This document shows, piece after piece, positions 55,923 to 64,000 of a DNA stretch of 64,000 nucleotides; position 1 is the first letter of the stretch, and each line of letters begins with the position of its first letter. Under the pieces are notes generated by a model, which searched no databases, had not been told where the DNA came from, and saw only the letters and a list, made by a program, of their open reading frames with translations. The position numbers and the translations under genes were made by a program. Where the stretch lies: NCBI RefSeq assembly GCF_039555335.1, contig NC_092646.1, positions 29,193,780 through 29,257,779 of the forward strand, in the 5' to 3' direction. Source of the DNA: Amphiura filiformis. Its lineage: Eukaryota; Echinodermata; Ophiuroidea; Amphilepidida; Amphiuridae.

Positions 55923-58900
55923 AGTGGTATTATCATATCAACATTTTATGATCATTTTCTAAAAAGTTATTTTGCGAGGAAAACCAGGGAATGGAAAGTC
56001 TACTTTATTCTATTATACAAATATTGACTGCTGTGAGTATTCGGGACATGGTTACGATTATAGGCCCAATGTGATCTCAAACCATGCTATGACCCGAAGC
56101 GCAGCCGAGGGTCATAGCATGGTTTTGAGATCACCGCGGGCCTATAATCTTAACCATGTCCCGAATATAAAGCAGTCAATATTTGTTTTTTATACCGAAT
56201 GGATACGTGGATGTTGCGATTGCGCAGTTTGATCGGGACGCACGTGACCGATCCACAGTTCATTTCCATGACTATGATGACCGGTCCATAGTTCATTTTG
56301 AGGGCATAGTTAATTCATGACTGCACTTTTAACCAATCAGATAATCTATATAATTATGAGGTATATAAACCGAGATATATGAACAATACGAAGCTAACTT
56401 GCAGCTGCAAACGTGAGAGACTTCATTTTTCTCTCACTACTCTCTATCCCTCTCTCCCTCCCTCTCCTCCCTCCCCCTCTCCCTCTCTCTATCTCTCTTT
56501 CTCTCATCGTCGTCTGTCTACCATGTATCAAATTATTCATTTTTCATGCTTTCTTGCTACTTTAAACCTGTTCCAATATTTTAATGTAAAAATAAAAATA
56601 GTTAAAAACAAAATGGTATGAGGTATAGACAATAGAATTTATGGATGCTAATACATTCCTTGAAAATCATAAACAAGCAAAAACAGAAACATTATACATC
56701 CGGAACATACAACTGCACCAAAGTATAATTCTGTCAACCAGGTGTGGTATGGTGTCAAGTGGACGAAAAGTTGACTATGGGGTCCAGAACGTAAATTTAA
56801 AAAGATGTCTTGGCAAGCCTTTGACACAGATTTTAGCGACGTCCCTCGAATAGCACGAGGGAAGCGAGCAGCGAGTGAAATATAGATCGTCATATCATAC
56901 CAGTGGTGGCGGAAGCATACAATGTAGGTGTGTGGGGGAGGGGCATAATGTGCCAGTATTGAGACATACGCTAAGCGCGCAATTTAATCAATTAAATTCA
57001 GACTATGTTAGCCCAAAATGAGGTGAAAAGCGCAGAAAAATGTAGCAATTTTACCCTATTTTGGCCTATAATACGTTCTTGTTTGGGCTAAAAAGAAAGA
57101 TGCACAGTGCAATTATTGCTTTATTTTTTCTTCTGTTATGATTTAGGGCCTAAGTAAAAAATGTAGGGGGTGTCCCCTTCCCCCGTACTTCCGCCGCCTT
57201 TGCATCATACAGGTAGGCCTATGGTATATATATATTTTGAGGAAAAAAAGGACGTTTCTTGACAATGTCCTTTTCGTTCGTCCTTTTCTTCATAATTATA
57301 GGCCCTAATGTGACCAAGTTTTACCTGTCACGATTTCATAATAATATTGAAATTGACTAGACCTATAACTCTTTCCTTTGGAATCATTCCAAGGAAATTG
57401 TATAACTTTACTAAACCAATTTTTTATGGTTGCGTCAAGTCAAACATTCAGAATGCTTAGTGTTAAAGGGGCATTCCTTGATTTTAGCATCCTCTTTTTA
57501 TGGTACATGGTTTAATAGATATCCACGAAAAAAAGCTTATTTCCAAAATGTCAGTTGATTACGACATTGAACGCATGCGCATAATTGCATGTATGAAGCG
57601 CACCATTGGTCAGTGCAGAGAAGATGAGAAAAGAGGAGATCCCTCGAACATATAATCCGATTACCCACAGTTAACCTCTATTCACTTTTCTTTGTTTGGG
57701 GTACTTAAAACACCACTTGAAACTTCCTTTGTGGTAATCTGTTCATCCGCCACACGCTCGTCTGATCATGAAGGTAGTAGAGAAGGAGTGAGCTCGCGTT
57801 AAGCTCATTACGTGAATCCTATTGTATACACAATAGAGACAGATATACCTTTGATCTAATGATCATCGCCGATAATTTCTGGAATGACTCCGTCTCATGG
57901 GGGTTCATATTTAGTAACAAGTAAATCACGTATGCGCAAAACATGTATTATGGATGCGCATACATTTACTTAGCTGTTGAACTTGAATATTCATATTTCA
58001 TTTAATATATGATGTTTTTTACGATTAATATGTTGAAACATGTTGTTCTAGAATGTTTCTAAACAGTTTATTATGGAATAGTGCAGTTCACACACATTTT
58101 AAGGACGGGTAAAATTGTTTTAACCACTGTTTTAAAAATACGAAGATCTTATTAAAATAAATTGCGCATTGATGAGTTGAATTATACTCCCATCAAACGA
58201 GATGTATATCAGTGTTGCCCGGTACTGCCCGGGTTGGTCCGATTTTATTTGTTTACCCAAAACTTAAACAATTGTTCCTCCCCCGAGGTTTCAAAATAAA
58301 CCGCGTCCTGAGCCCTCTTTTAAACTAGCCAATAAAAGAGATGTAAAGCATAATGTGCATCAAGTTAGAATGACTTATGCTGTTTCATCATATTTATAGC
58401 GCACACAAGTGTGCGACCATGCATGTATACAACACAAAAGATTATAAGTGATAATCGTGTTGCATAATCAAAACGTTGATCTGGAAACCTCAAAGGGCGG
58501 CAATTATGATTGTACAATAGAATGTGTGCGAGCTTTCTCCTTCTCTACTACCTCCATGGTCTGATTTGGTAGTTCTCTCCAGTGGAGAAAATATTCCACA
58601 CACGGAAGTACATCGTTAAAGTCCCAATTTTGCAGTCAAATCATGCTTTTTTAAAATAAAAAAAATAATACTAGGGAGGGTGACCATGATTTTTAAACGA
58701 GTGAAGAAGCATTATATATATTGCAACTCCCATTAAAAAATCAAAAAATTGTTAAATTATGGAAAGTCAAGCATAATTAATTTTCCAGTCAAATTAATAT
58801 AAGGTCAAAGGAAAAGAAATTTAAATGATAACTATTTGAATATTTGCGGCAGTTTACGGAAACATAAAACCAGTGTAATCAGTAATTCAAACTCGTGTCA

Positions 58901-60005
58901 GTTTCTCCATATACTCCCGTTTTGTGTCCAAACGTGTCCAAAAATGCTATTTGGATCCAAAATGAGGGTCTTTTTCACAGGGATCTCGGGTCAAACTTAG
59001 CAGCCAGTCATGCCAAACAATACAGAAATTATATTTCGCGGTCAACTGACGTAACAAATTGATATCCGGGCATGCGTCGTTTAGAGCTAGACAGTCGTGA
59101 CTCGCAAAGCCACTTATCGTATTAGTTGATCAATCGGATTAGATCATTGTTTCCATCAATAGGCGGATGCACACATTATTTATTTGATGTGGGCAGCGAG
59201 CGACCTCCTCTTTTATCATCTTCTCTGGTCAGTGTGATGTAATTTTTGTCTACCAAACTGGCCGGGCAAACTGGACGATTCATATCTTTGTCAAACGACC
59301 TCACCTGCATGAAGGGTTATTCACCATGTTCACACAATAATTAGGTTTCTGATGGTATAAAAATCTCAACTTTTTTGGAGTAAGTGGGCCATGAAGCTGT
59401 GGATAACGAAGTGCCCCTTTAAAATTAATCGTTACATAATTATTGAAAATGCATATTCATAAGTTATTTTCACATATTCATGATGTCATTGATAAATATT
59501 TATTAGGGACATATTCATGACGTTATAATCCGCTTTTAGTTTTTTTGCAAAATAATAATTATAGGAAATTAGGTATCGCGAGATAAACGTTCACGACTTT
59601 GAGCTATTGTATTATTGAAAACTTATGATAGAGGATATTACTTGAAATCAACCCAAGTATCAAATCATGTTTCATTTACCAAAGTAGGGAACGGGGTACC
59701 TTGGGAAATGAACTCACTAAGGGAAATAGGAGTGACAGAAATACTGCGAATCATGTGGCATTTCATGTCAATGTTTTGTTAATTGTTAAAAACTATGGGA
59801 TTGTTGTCCTTTCTGCTGTTGTTTCTTTGTTTATATTCCTTTTTTCCTTTTTTCTTTCTTTGAATCATTTTTTCTTTTTTTCTTTCTTTCTTTCTTTCTT
59901 TCTTTCAATCTTTCTTTCTTTCTTTCAATCTTTCTTTCTTTCTTTCTTTCTGTCGCCTTGTCTTTCTTTCTTTTTCATTGTTACCTTCCTTTTTCATTCA
60001 TTCAT

Positions 60006-60079
<74 letters not shown>

Positions 60080-60106
60080 TTCCTTCCTTCCTTCCTCCCT
60101 TCCTTC

Positions 60107-60184
<78 letters not shown>

Positions 60185-61257
60185 ATCTTTCTTTTTTTTT
60201 TTTTCTTTCTTTCTTTCTTTCTTCATTTCTTTCATTCTTTCATTCCTTCTTTCGTATCTTTTTATCTTTCTATATTCTTGTTCGAATATATAAAATAATA
60301 TTGTAATGTCTTCTCTTCTTCTGTCACGATTTCAGAATACACCAACATGACTCTAGCCATCGCAATGGTCGGTAAACTTTGTATTTCCGGATCCTATGCT
60401 ATTGTATATCTCTATGCAGCTGAGCTGTTCCCTACACCCATCAGGTATGTATTTTATTCTGTAAAAATCCGGATCAAAATTATCCGGATGACATAAGACA
60501 TAAGTTTCACTTTGACCTGTAATTTTGTTGAAAATTAATGTAAAACAAGTTTCCCTTGCTAAGATCACTTTTTTGTTGTTAAACATTAACAAGCAATAAT
60601 TTAGATCCGGATAAACTTGTATTTTTATCCAGATCCGGTCTGGATATACTTTTAACAGTAAACAGTTGAATATAATAATTATGTTCACATGCTTTCCAAT
60701 GAAGCAAAGCTACCTTACCGCTCCACCATTATGCTATTAACATAAGATTTCATAATGGTATTATTCATTCTTATTCAGTGGAATCGTAGTACCGTAATTA
60801 CTAGCATATAAACGGCGGCTCTCAATGACCACCACGCGCTTGGTAATGCTCACCGAGCACTGGCAGTAACTGTTGACATCCAATTGCTGTACAAAATGAA
60901 ATTATATCATTTGTGTCAAGGTCGAAAAAAAAATTAAATCAGAAATATAATATAAAGAAACACCATAATACACCAAGAACTACATAATTTTATAATCAAT
61001 TTGATGTAACTTTTCTTTTATTAAATTTCCATATGAAAATCCAGAAACGCAGGCGTTGGCATGGGTTCATTCACGTCCCGCATTGGAAGCATATTAGCAC
61101 CACAAATTCTGCTACTTGGTGATGCGTTCACCCCACAATTACCCATAGCTATCTTTGGTGGCCTAGCCTTAGTGGCTGGTTTGCTGGTCCTGCTATTACC
61201 CGAAACACTAAATAAGAAACTACCGGAAACCATGGAGGAAGGCGAAGCCTTTGGAAA
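40358..61257 (+). CDS. Gene B: SLC22-family organic-ion transporter, 8 exons seen, frameshift in exon 2
   Basis: Exons: 40358-40744, 48673-48818, 49460-49571, 51399-51567, 52483-52725, 54604-54818, 60336-60444, 61045-61257. It is a tandem paralogue of gene A, probably a 12-helix plasma-membrane carrier. Family marks: DDILKDLGDFGRYQK, a Cys-rich extracellular loop to GWVYDT, WNLVC, GQLADFLGRK (only after a frame change), GPSKRALAG, LRDWPK, ESPRWL, TEDLGSDPFLAFF, AELFPTPIR and LPETLNKKLPETMEE. All splice phases agree. Exon 2 is 146 nt where gene A has 147, and the frame shifts around 48748. The C-terminal exon is not certain: a tiny candidate sits at 63382-63409, or it lies beyond the window. 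Substrate unknown. Confidence 0.85.
40745..43940. other. Gene B intron 1, first part
   Basis: Holds a TTTG microsatellite (about 40785-40811), a degenerate ~20-bp tandem repeat of the type ACATTTTTGACCAAAA (41130-41250) and the CCCCGCAGGG tandem repeat. The rest is unassigned, including CCAATGACTCCC-type degenerate repeats at 43540-43870. Confidence 0.5.
41643..41860 (+). repeat. Tandem repeat with CCCCGCAGGG, ~60-bp unit
   Basis: Four copies of CCCCGCAGGG(C)TACAAAGAACCAC followed by AATTTGGA and CCAACAAG-like sequence. Confidence 0.8.
43943..44293. mobile_element. 351-bp MITE
   Basis: The left end GG(A)CTATTCCAGAAAAT...TGCACACCCC is matched by the inverted right end (GGGGTGTGCA...ATTTTCTGGAATAGCC). 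The ends enclose CCAGACTTT/GGATTTCC inverted segments. Confidence 0.65.
44397..44870. mobile_element. 474-bp MITE rich in GAACAC palindromes, TA flanks
   Basis: Ends ACTGTAAATTGGCCAGAACA and the complement CACTGTAAAAGTCATAGAAC; TA on both sides. The interior repeats GAACAC(n)GTGTTC-like motifs about a dozen times. Confidence 0.6.
44872..47774. mobile_element. Outer fold-back element, interrupted in its right TIR
   Basis: The left arm (from about 44873: ACGTCTATGGCAAGC, then GCTACGCGCAGCTTCTTTCT) is matched by the right arm at 45790-45896, about 115 bp. The last bases of the right arm (TATACGT) lie beyond 47768. The inner element 45899-47768 has therefore inserted within this TIR. Confidence 0.75.
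45899..47768. mobile_element. 1.87-kb inner element with TA flanks
   Basis: The ends TGGTCATTTTCAC(G/A)GTAAAG are exact or near-exact inverted copies continuing through GGGTGTAACTTT for about 45 bp. TA flanks both sides (45897-45898, 47769-47770). The interior is AT-rich without a transposase and carries seven copies of the 16-mer TGAAGCCTCCGAAACA in both orientations. Confidence 0.8.
48377..48600. repeat. ~220-bp palindrome upstream of gene B exon 2
   Basis: Arms of about 100 bp (CGTAGAATATT, CCCATTCTATTTCCAG and TTTGATGACGTAAAATC on the left, complemented on the right). It ends about 70 bp before exon 2. Confidence 0.75.
48673..48818 (+). CDS. Gene B exon 2: TM2 and motif A, 1-nt frameshift
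   Basis: Acceptor CTTCAATTCGCAG, donor GTATGC. The first part reads WNLVCEKNSQRQLSK and VGKMIG. The second part reads FGQLADFLGRK and LLFGLLMQ, but one frame over. The 146-nt length against 147 in gene A, and the comparison of GGTTGGCTGTG with the expected Gly-Ser-Ala-Val coding, place a one-base loss at about 48748. The exon is phase 0 on both sides, so skipping it would keep frame but remove TM2 and motif A. Confidence 0.85.
48876..49015 (+). repeat. ACAGAC-rich simple repeat
   Basis: Imperfect (ACAG)n/(ACAGAC)n tract starting 58 bp after gene B exon 2. Confidence 0.9.
49284..49430 (-). pseudogene. LINE-type reverse transcriptase fragment
   Basis: The minus strand reads FGVPQGSILGPLLF then MNDI and a stop. 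This is a hallmark block of non-LTR retrotransposon reverse transcriptases, found ahead of the YxDD site. Upstream residues (FVRTRKIAIKQVVSYSSV) resemble the preceding RT segment. Only about 45 codons survive, with no catalytic YxDD. It ends close to gene B exon 3. Confidence 0.75.
49460..49571 (+). CDS. Gene B exon 3: TM3-TM4
   Basis: 112 nt, phase 0 to phase 1; acceptor TTTTCTTCTAG, donor GTCAGT. It encodes TSVGVGAAFAPNFPVFC and FLLGMTSSGIFVTAYVI, aligned without gaps to gene A exon 3. A reverse-transcriptase remnant lies just upstream on the other strand. Confidence 0.92.
49572..51398. other. Gene B intron 3
   Basis: AT-rich, no structured repeat recognised except AAGGTCA-type iterations near 50166-50215 and a G12 run near 51168. 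Confidence 0.5.
51399..51567 (+). CDS. Gene B exon 4: TM5-TM6
   Basis: 169 nt, phase 1 to phase 2; acceptor CACTTATTATAG, donor GTAAGT. It encodes TELVGPSKRALAG, TM5, LAWVLRDWPKIE, then TM6 to FLVYYW. This intact copy is the reference that shows the damage in gene A exon 4. Confidence 0.93.
52483..52725 (+). CDS. Gene B exon 5: ESPRWL and central cytosolic loop
   Basis: 243 nt, phase 2 to phase 2; acceptor CCTTCTCTGTAG, donor GTAAGT. It encodes ILPESPRWLISQGREEEAL, a basic central loop containing RPVMRRRHSAVDLV, and TPNMRFKTIKIYFNW. The RRRHS stretch is a plausible basophilic-kinase site. It corresponds to gene A exons 5 and 6 without the intron. Confidence 0.92.
53232..53633. repeat. Fold-back repeat in gene B intron 5
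   Basis: The arm at 53232-53324 (CAAAAACGGGC, TCTGTAAAATGCGTTGGAAG, ATGCGC-like end) is complemented at 53550-53633. The spacer is about 225 bp. Confidence 0.75.
54124..54555 (+). repeat. Two-copy repeat with three AGGTCAnnnTGACCT palindromes
   Basis: A ~135-bp segment (CGGTACTCAC..., CCGTCCCTGT, GACACCCTTGACAA, TAGGTCACGGTGACCTACTA, TTTCGAGTCACTGTG) occurs at 54127-54255 and again at 54418-54545. Perfect inverted hexamers with 3-bp spacers lie at 54211-54225, 54380-54394 and 54502-54516. Confidence 0.85.
54604..54818 (+). CDS. Gene B exon 6: TM7-TM9
   Basis: 215 nt, phase 2 to phase 1; acceptor CTTTTATCACAG, donor GTAAGT. It encodes ISSSMAYYGLSFMTEDLGSD, AFFIAGAVEIPAYILC, the loop NRFGRK and a membrane segment ending AIPVPNG. 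Its 3' third is copied in broken form 194 bp downstream. Confidence 0.93.
54941..55013 (+). pseudogene. Broken partial copy of gene B exon 6 with donor
   Basis: The last ~73 nt of exon 6 are repeated here (TCTATTTTCATGGTGGC, GCGCTATTCCAGT(A)CCAAACG), followed by GTAAGT at 55014 and a copy of the following intron sequence. An in-frame TGA (54975-54977) and an extra base destroy the frame. The matching acceptor half of the exon is absent. Confidence 0.85.
55198..56013 (+). repeat. Direct repeat flanking a CAT microsatellite
   Basis: CATAGTGGTATTATCATATC... to GGAATGGAAAGTCTAC occurs at about 55208-55293 and 55920-56003. Long (CAT/CGT)n fills 55765-55921 and yields a spurious poly-His frame. 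Confidence 0.85.
56018..56185. mobile_element. 168-bp palindromic MITE
   Basis: CAAATATTGACTGCT and TTCGGGACATGGTTA on the left are complemented on the right; the arms are about 80 bp and nearly meet at the centre. Confidence 0.75.
56437..56512 (+). repeat. CT-rich simple repeat
   Basis: (CTCC/CTCT)n polypyrimidine tract within gene B intron 6. Confidence 0.85.
56901..57202. mobile_element. 302-bp hAT-like MITE
   Basis: Ends CAGTGGTGGCGGAAG and (complement) CAAAGGCGGCGGAAG. The flanks TATCATAC and CATCATAC agree at 7 of 8 positions, consistent with an 8-bp target duplication. Confidence 0.6.
57467..59418. mobile_element. 1.95-kb element with TTAA flanks
   Basis: AGGGGCA ends are inverted and bounded by TTAA on both sides (57463-57466, 59419-59422), as in piggyBac- or Kolobok-type elements. 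Subterminal inverted segments (AGAGAAGATGAGAAAAGAGG at about 57620 and its complement at about 59210; GGTAGTAGAGAAGGAG at about 57774 and its complement at about 58540) support one palindromic unit. No transposase seen. Confidence 0.6.
59840..60260 (+). repeat. CTTT microsatellite before gene B exon 7
   Basis: Long (CTTT)n with CCTT interruptions. It fills the 3' end of intron 6 and yields spurious Phe-Leu-Ser frames. Confidence 0.95.
60336..60444 (+). CDS. Gene B exon 7: TM10 with ELFPT motif
   Basis: 109 nt, phase 1 to phase 2; acceptor TGTCACGATTTCAG, donor GTATGT. It encodes EYTNMTLAIAMVGKLC, a membrane segment and AAELFPTPIR. It sits about 75 bp after a long CTTT microsatellite that takes up the intron's 3' end. 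Confidence 0.93.
61045..61257 (+). CDS. Gene B exon 8: TM11-TM12
   Basis: 213 nt, phase 2 to phase 2; acceptor GAAAATCCAG, donor GTAAGT at 61258. It encodes NAGVGMGSFTSRIGS, two membrane segments and LPETLNKKLPETMEEGEAF. The strong donor implies at least one more exon. Confidence 0.92.
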
Positions 61258-62029
61258 GTAAGTGTGATTCTATTGTATTTCTATTGTTTCTGGTCTTAAC
61301 CCACAACCAATTTGAATGAAAAAAAAAGCATTTCAAAGTATCAAAATTTACATCGACTTTTGTAACGGAACACGCCAATAATGAGCTGTGACTGTGAGGC
61401 TGTCACTGCGTAATGAGCCCGTTACAAAGGTCAGGGGGAATCACCCTGAAAGAGGAAATATCCATAATACTTTTGAAAACCACCCTTATTTCATATAAAT
61501 TGGTATAAATAGGGGAACAAAATCGTATCGTGTTGAATGAGGATTTTCAAGTTCGATTTTCTCGAAATGCGTATTTTGCAAATACGTCAGTATGTGATAC
61601 GGCCGACGATATGTAATGATTTTAATATGTAATTTATGAGTGTGTTCTTATATGCTTTTTATCTCGTAGTTTAATATTTTAGCTATGTTCTTCTGTTTCT
61701 TATTTTTTTCATAATGTAAGCGCCTTGGGGTTGTGTTTTCAATGTAAGGCGCGTTTTTTAAATCCCACTTATTACCGGGACTTATTATTACTAGAGGTAT
61801 ACCCGTATGGCCGTATGCTACGGAGCCTTTTACCTTTCAAAACCCACAGTGGAAGACATTGGCTTAATATAGATGTTACCAAGTTCAAGTACATGAATCA
61901 GAATGCATCAGAGCTATTTATAGAACACAGGCAGCAAGTGCAATTGTTTATACCATGGTCACTGACTTTTGAAAATGCACATTTTCGCGGATTTTGAGCC
62001 CAATCCTTTACCGATCGCAACCAAATGTG
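61258..62029. other. Gene B intron 8 or 3' region
   Basis: No exon or clear repeat recognised. Confidence 0.4.
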
Positions 62030-62740
62030 ATCCCCGCATTCGACCGAAAGTAGCTTAGGACACTCCCCATATTTTCCTTGATCTCTCGTATAAATTACAG
62101 CCCAATCGGACCAAGTTTAAAAATTGACCTTTGACCTCCGATTTCGACCGAAGGTAGTGTAGGACACTCCCCATATTTTCCTTGATCTCCCATATGAATT
62201 ACAGCCCAATCGGACCAAGTTTAAAATTTGACCTTTGACCTTCGACCTCCGATTTCGACCGAAGGTAGGGTAGGACACTCCCCATATTTTCCTTGATCTC
62301 CCGTATGAATTACAGCCCAATCGGACCAAGTTTAAAATTTGACCTTCGACCTCCGATTTCGACCGAAGGTAGCTTAGGTCACTCCCCGTATTGTCCTTGA
62401 TCTCCCGTATGAATTACAGCCCAATCTGACCAAGTTTAAAATTTGACCTTTGACCTTCGACCTCCGATTTCGACCGAAGGTAGCTTAGGTCACTCCTCGT
62501 ATTTTCCTTGATCTCCCGTATGAATTACAGCCCAATCAGACCAAGTTTAAAATTTGACCTTTGACCTTCGACCTCCGATTTGGACCGAATGTAGCTTAGG
62601 ACACTCCCCGTATTTTCCTTGATCTCCCGTATGAATTACAGCCCAATCGGACCAAGTTTAAAATTTGACCTTTGACCTTCGACCTCCGATTTCGACCGAA
62701 GGTAGCTTACGACACTCCCCGTATTTTTCTGCATCCCCCG
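62030..62740 (+). repeat. Minisatellite, 103-111-bp unit, about 6.7 copies
   Basis: The unit is marked by CCGATTTCGACCGAAGGTAG, CACTCCCCGTATTTTCCTTG and ATTACAGCCCAATCGGACCA. Units differ mainly by one or two TTTGACC/TTCGACC steps. Confidence 0.9.
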
Positions 62741-64000
62741 TGCGAATTTGGCGAGGCTGGGATCAAAACTGACGGAGCCTTTAACACACACACATACATA
62801 CACGCATACAACATAAGGCAAATTATAGTAAGATTATTAAAATACGCAAACAAAATTCTCCACTGATTTAATATTTGGTAAGTTAGGTTTAGTGTCTCTG
62901 AGTTATTGCTTTTGTTTTATTGTGTACGGATTCTTTTTGTAAGCAGTATATTTTTGTTCCGTAGGAACGATATGCTCAGATTGATCAAAACACCCAGTAC
63001 CAGTTCTCATCATATCCTGTTTGTAAAACTTACTTGAAGCGTGAATTATATGTATGAGAAAGAGACTGTAAAGAGGTAAAATGCTGCCTCTGGTACACTA
63101 GGTTGTCAAATAGTTGCTTGGTTTAATAGTCCTGAAAGTGCATGGAGGCCAGGAGATGTAGCAGAGACAATCACCTCAGTTTAGTATGTAACAAGGCATC
63201 TCATTGGTCCTGCTGTTTTACATCACAATGGCCGAGTTCTCAGTTCATTAACTCTTAATCTGTATTAACGTTATTGGATCTTGGGATGTGACAGCAAAGT
63301 AATGACAGAAATACAATACTCTCATACCCAAAGCCAACTAATATTTTTTTACCATTTAAATTTTGTAACTTTACCTTGCAGAGATTCGGCTAAATTTATA
63401 AACTGGTAATGATTTATGTGTATTTACTTTCACGAACTTGCCCTAAATGAACAGTGAGTGCACTGCCCTTTGGTGGGAGCTCGCCAAGGAAATTGAGTCC
63501 ACAAGCATCTAGGCATACTACTAGTAAACTGCATACATGCACTACAGTATTTTTGTGAATGAAGATTGAAGTAAATATTCTAAAATACTTAGTTTGTAAA
63601 TCATTTAAACCATGATATTAACACCGTTCACTATAAGATAATTCTTGAAAGTTCCACACAAGATTTCAAGTCTTCCACAGAATATCAAATTTAATTCTAC
63701 TAATTCTAAGCCAGCATTCAGCATAGACAGTTCTCTCTCTGGTTCTCTTTACTGGATATGCATTCATCTAAAAATACCTCCTCAAGTTCATAAGAGCTCA
63801 TAAGGTCGTTGTCCGAACTGGGCTAGGTACGTTGTCATAGCAACTAATGGATTCTACCACTTGTTTGTTACGCCAGTGCACCGGTCCCACAACATGCCAT
63901 TTAACAACTGCTTTATTGCGTGTTTCTACACCCCCGTGCAAGTAGTTCAGCTAAATTATATCAATGTTAATCGTTTCCATGAGTCAAAAAAGAGTAGATT
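62741..64000. other. Window end, unassigned
   Basis: A short CA/CATA tract at about 62785 and otherwise AT-rich unique sequence. Only a weak 28-nt exon candidate was found (63382-63409). Confidence 0.4.
63382..63409 (+). CDS. Gene B candidate last exon (weak)
   Basis: After TTTACCTTGCAG, a 28-nt stretch completes the Lys codon left by exon 8 and reads DSAKFINW, then TAA. Acceptor and phase fit and gene A also has a short tail, but the sequence does not resemble gene A's IWQRIKG tail. The true exon may lie past 64000. Confidence 0.2.

Noticed and set aside
55714-56027. Long poly-His and poly-Ile/Val open frames
   Set aside because: Translation of the (CAT)n microsatellite; no start context, domain or splice support.
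59701-60306. 200-residue Phe/Leu/Ser-rich open frame
   Set aside because: Generated by the (CTTT)n tract inside gene B intron 6.

Overview
This window is animal nuclear DNA. Coding sequence is sparse, genes are split into short exons with GT/AG introns, and the space between is packed with short inverted-repeat transposons, minisatellites and microsatellites. The gene family (SLC22 organic-ion transporters) and the repeat texture would fit a marine invertebrate deuterostome such as an echinoderm or hemichordate. That taxonomic guess is inference only; nothing in the window fixes the species. No bacterial, plasmid or phage features are visible.

The only protein-coding genes I can support are two tandem plus-strand paralogues of the SLC22 family (12-helix major facilitator transporters for organic cations, anions or zwitterions). 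Gene A runs from the ATG at 4616 to the stop at 25783-25785 in ten exons. Gene B starts at 40358 and has eight confident exons to 61257; its last exon is either a tiny candidate at 63382-63409 or lies beyond the window. Exon lengths and phases match almost exactly between the copies (147/146, 112/112, 161/169, 221/215, 109/109, 213/213), which makes the exceptions stand out. Gene A exon 4 is 8 nt short, has an in-frame TGA, and is followed by an exon whose ancestral acceptor appears lost; skipping exon 4 would restore one continuous frame of 491 codons. Gene B exon 2 is 1 nt short, which shifts the frame just before the MFS motif A. Gene A also has a 212-bp intron that gene B lacks. Each gene may be decaying, rescued by splicing, or affected by assembly error.

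Layout. 1-4615: upstream DNA with small inverted repeats. 4616-25785: gene A, with an 11.2-kb intron 7 holding GACTCGG-rich repeats, an hAT-like MITE and the first copy of a ~5-kb block. 26028-28054: a 2-kb element with 43-bp perfect terminal inverted repeats, filled by a ~125-bp minisatellite. 29096-34313: second copy of the 5-kb block; both copies contain a ~150-bp minisatellite bounded by inverted repeats. 34571-40130: a tRNA-like SINE fragment, a TA-flanked fold-back element, and three related MITEs, the last ending about 230 bp before gene B's ATG. 40358-61257: gene B, whose 7.9-kb intron 1 holds an element nested inside another element's terminal repeat, with a 16-bp motif occurring seven times in the inner one. 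Intron 5 has three perfect AGGTCAnnnTGACCT palindromes; intron 6 has a broken partial copy of exon 6, several MITEs and a TTAA-flanked 1.95-kb element. 61258-64000: a ~110-bp minisatellite and unassigned sequence.

The two transporters would act independently at the plasma membrane. The rest of the window is mostly a record of repeat invasion and local duplication. I see no operon, CRISPR, rRNA or convincing tRNA gene.
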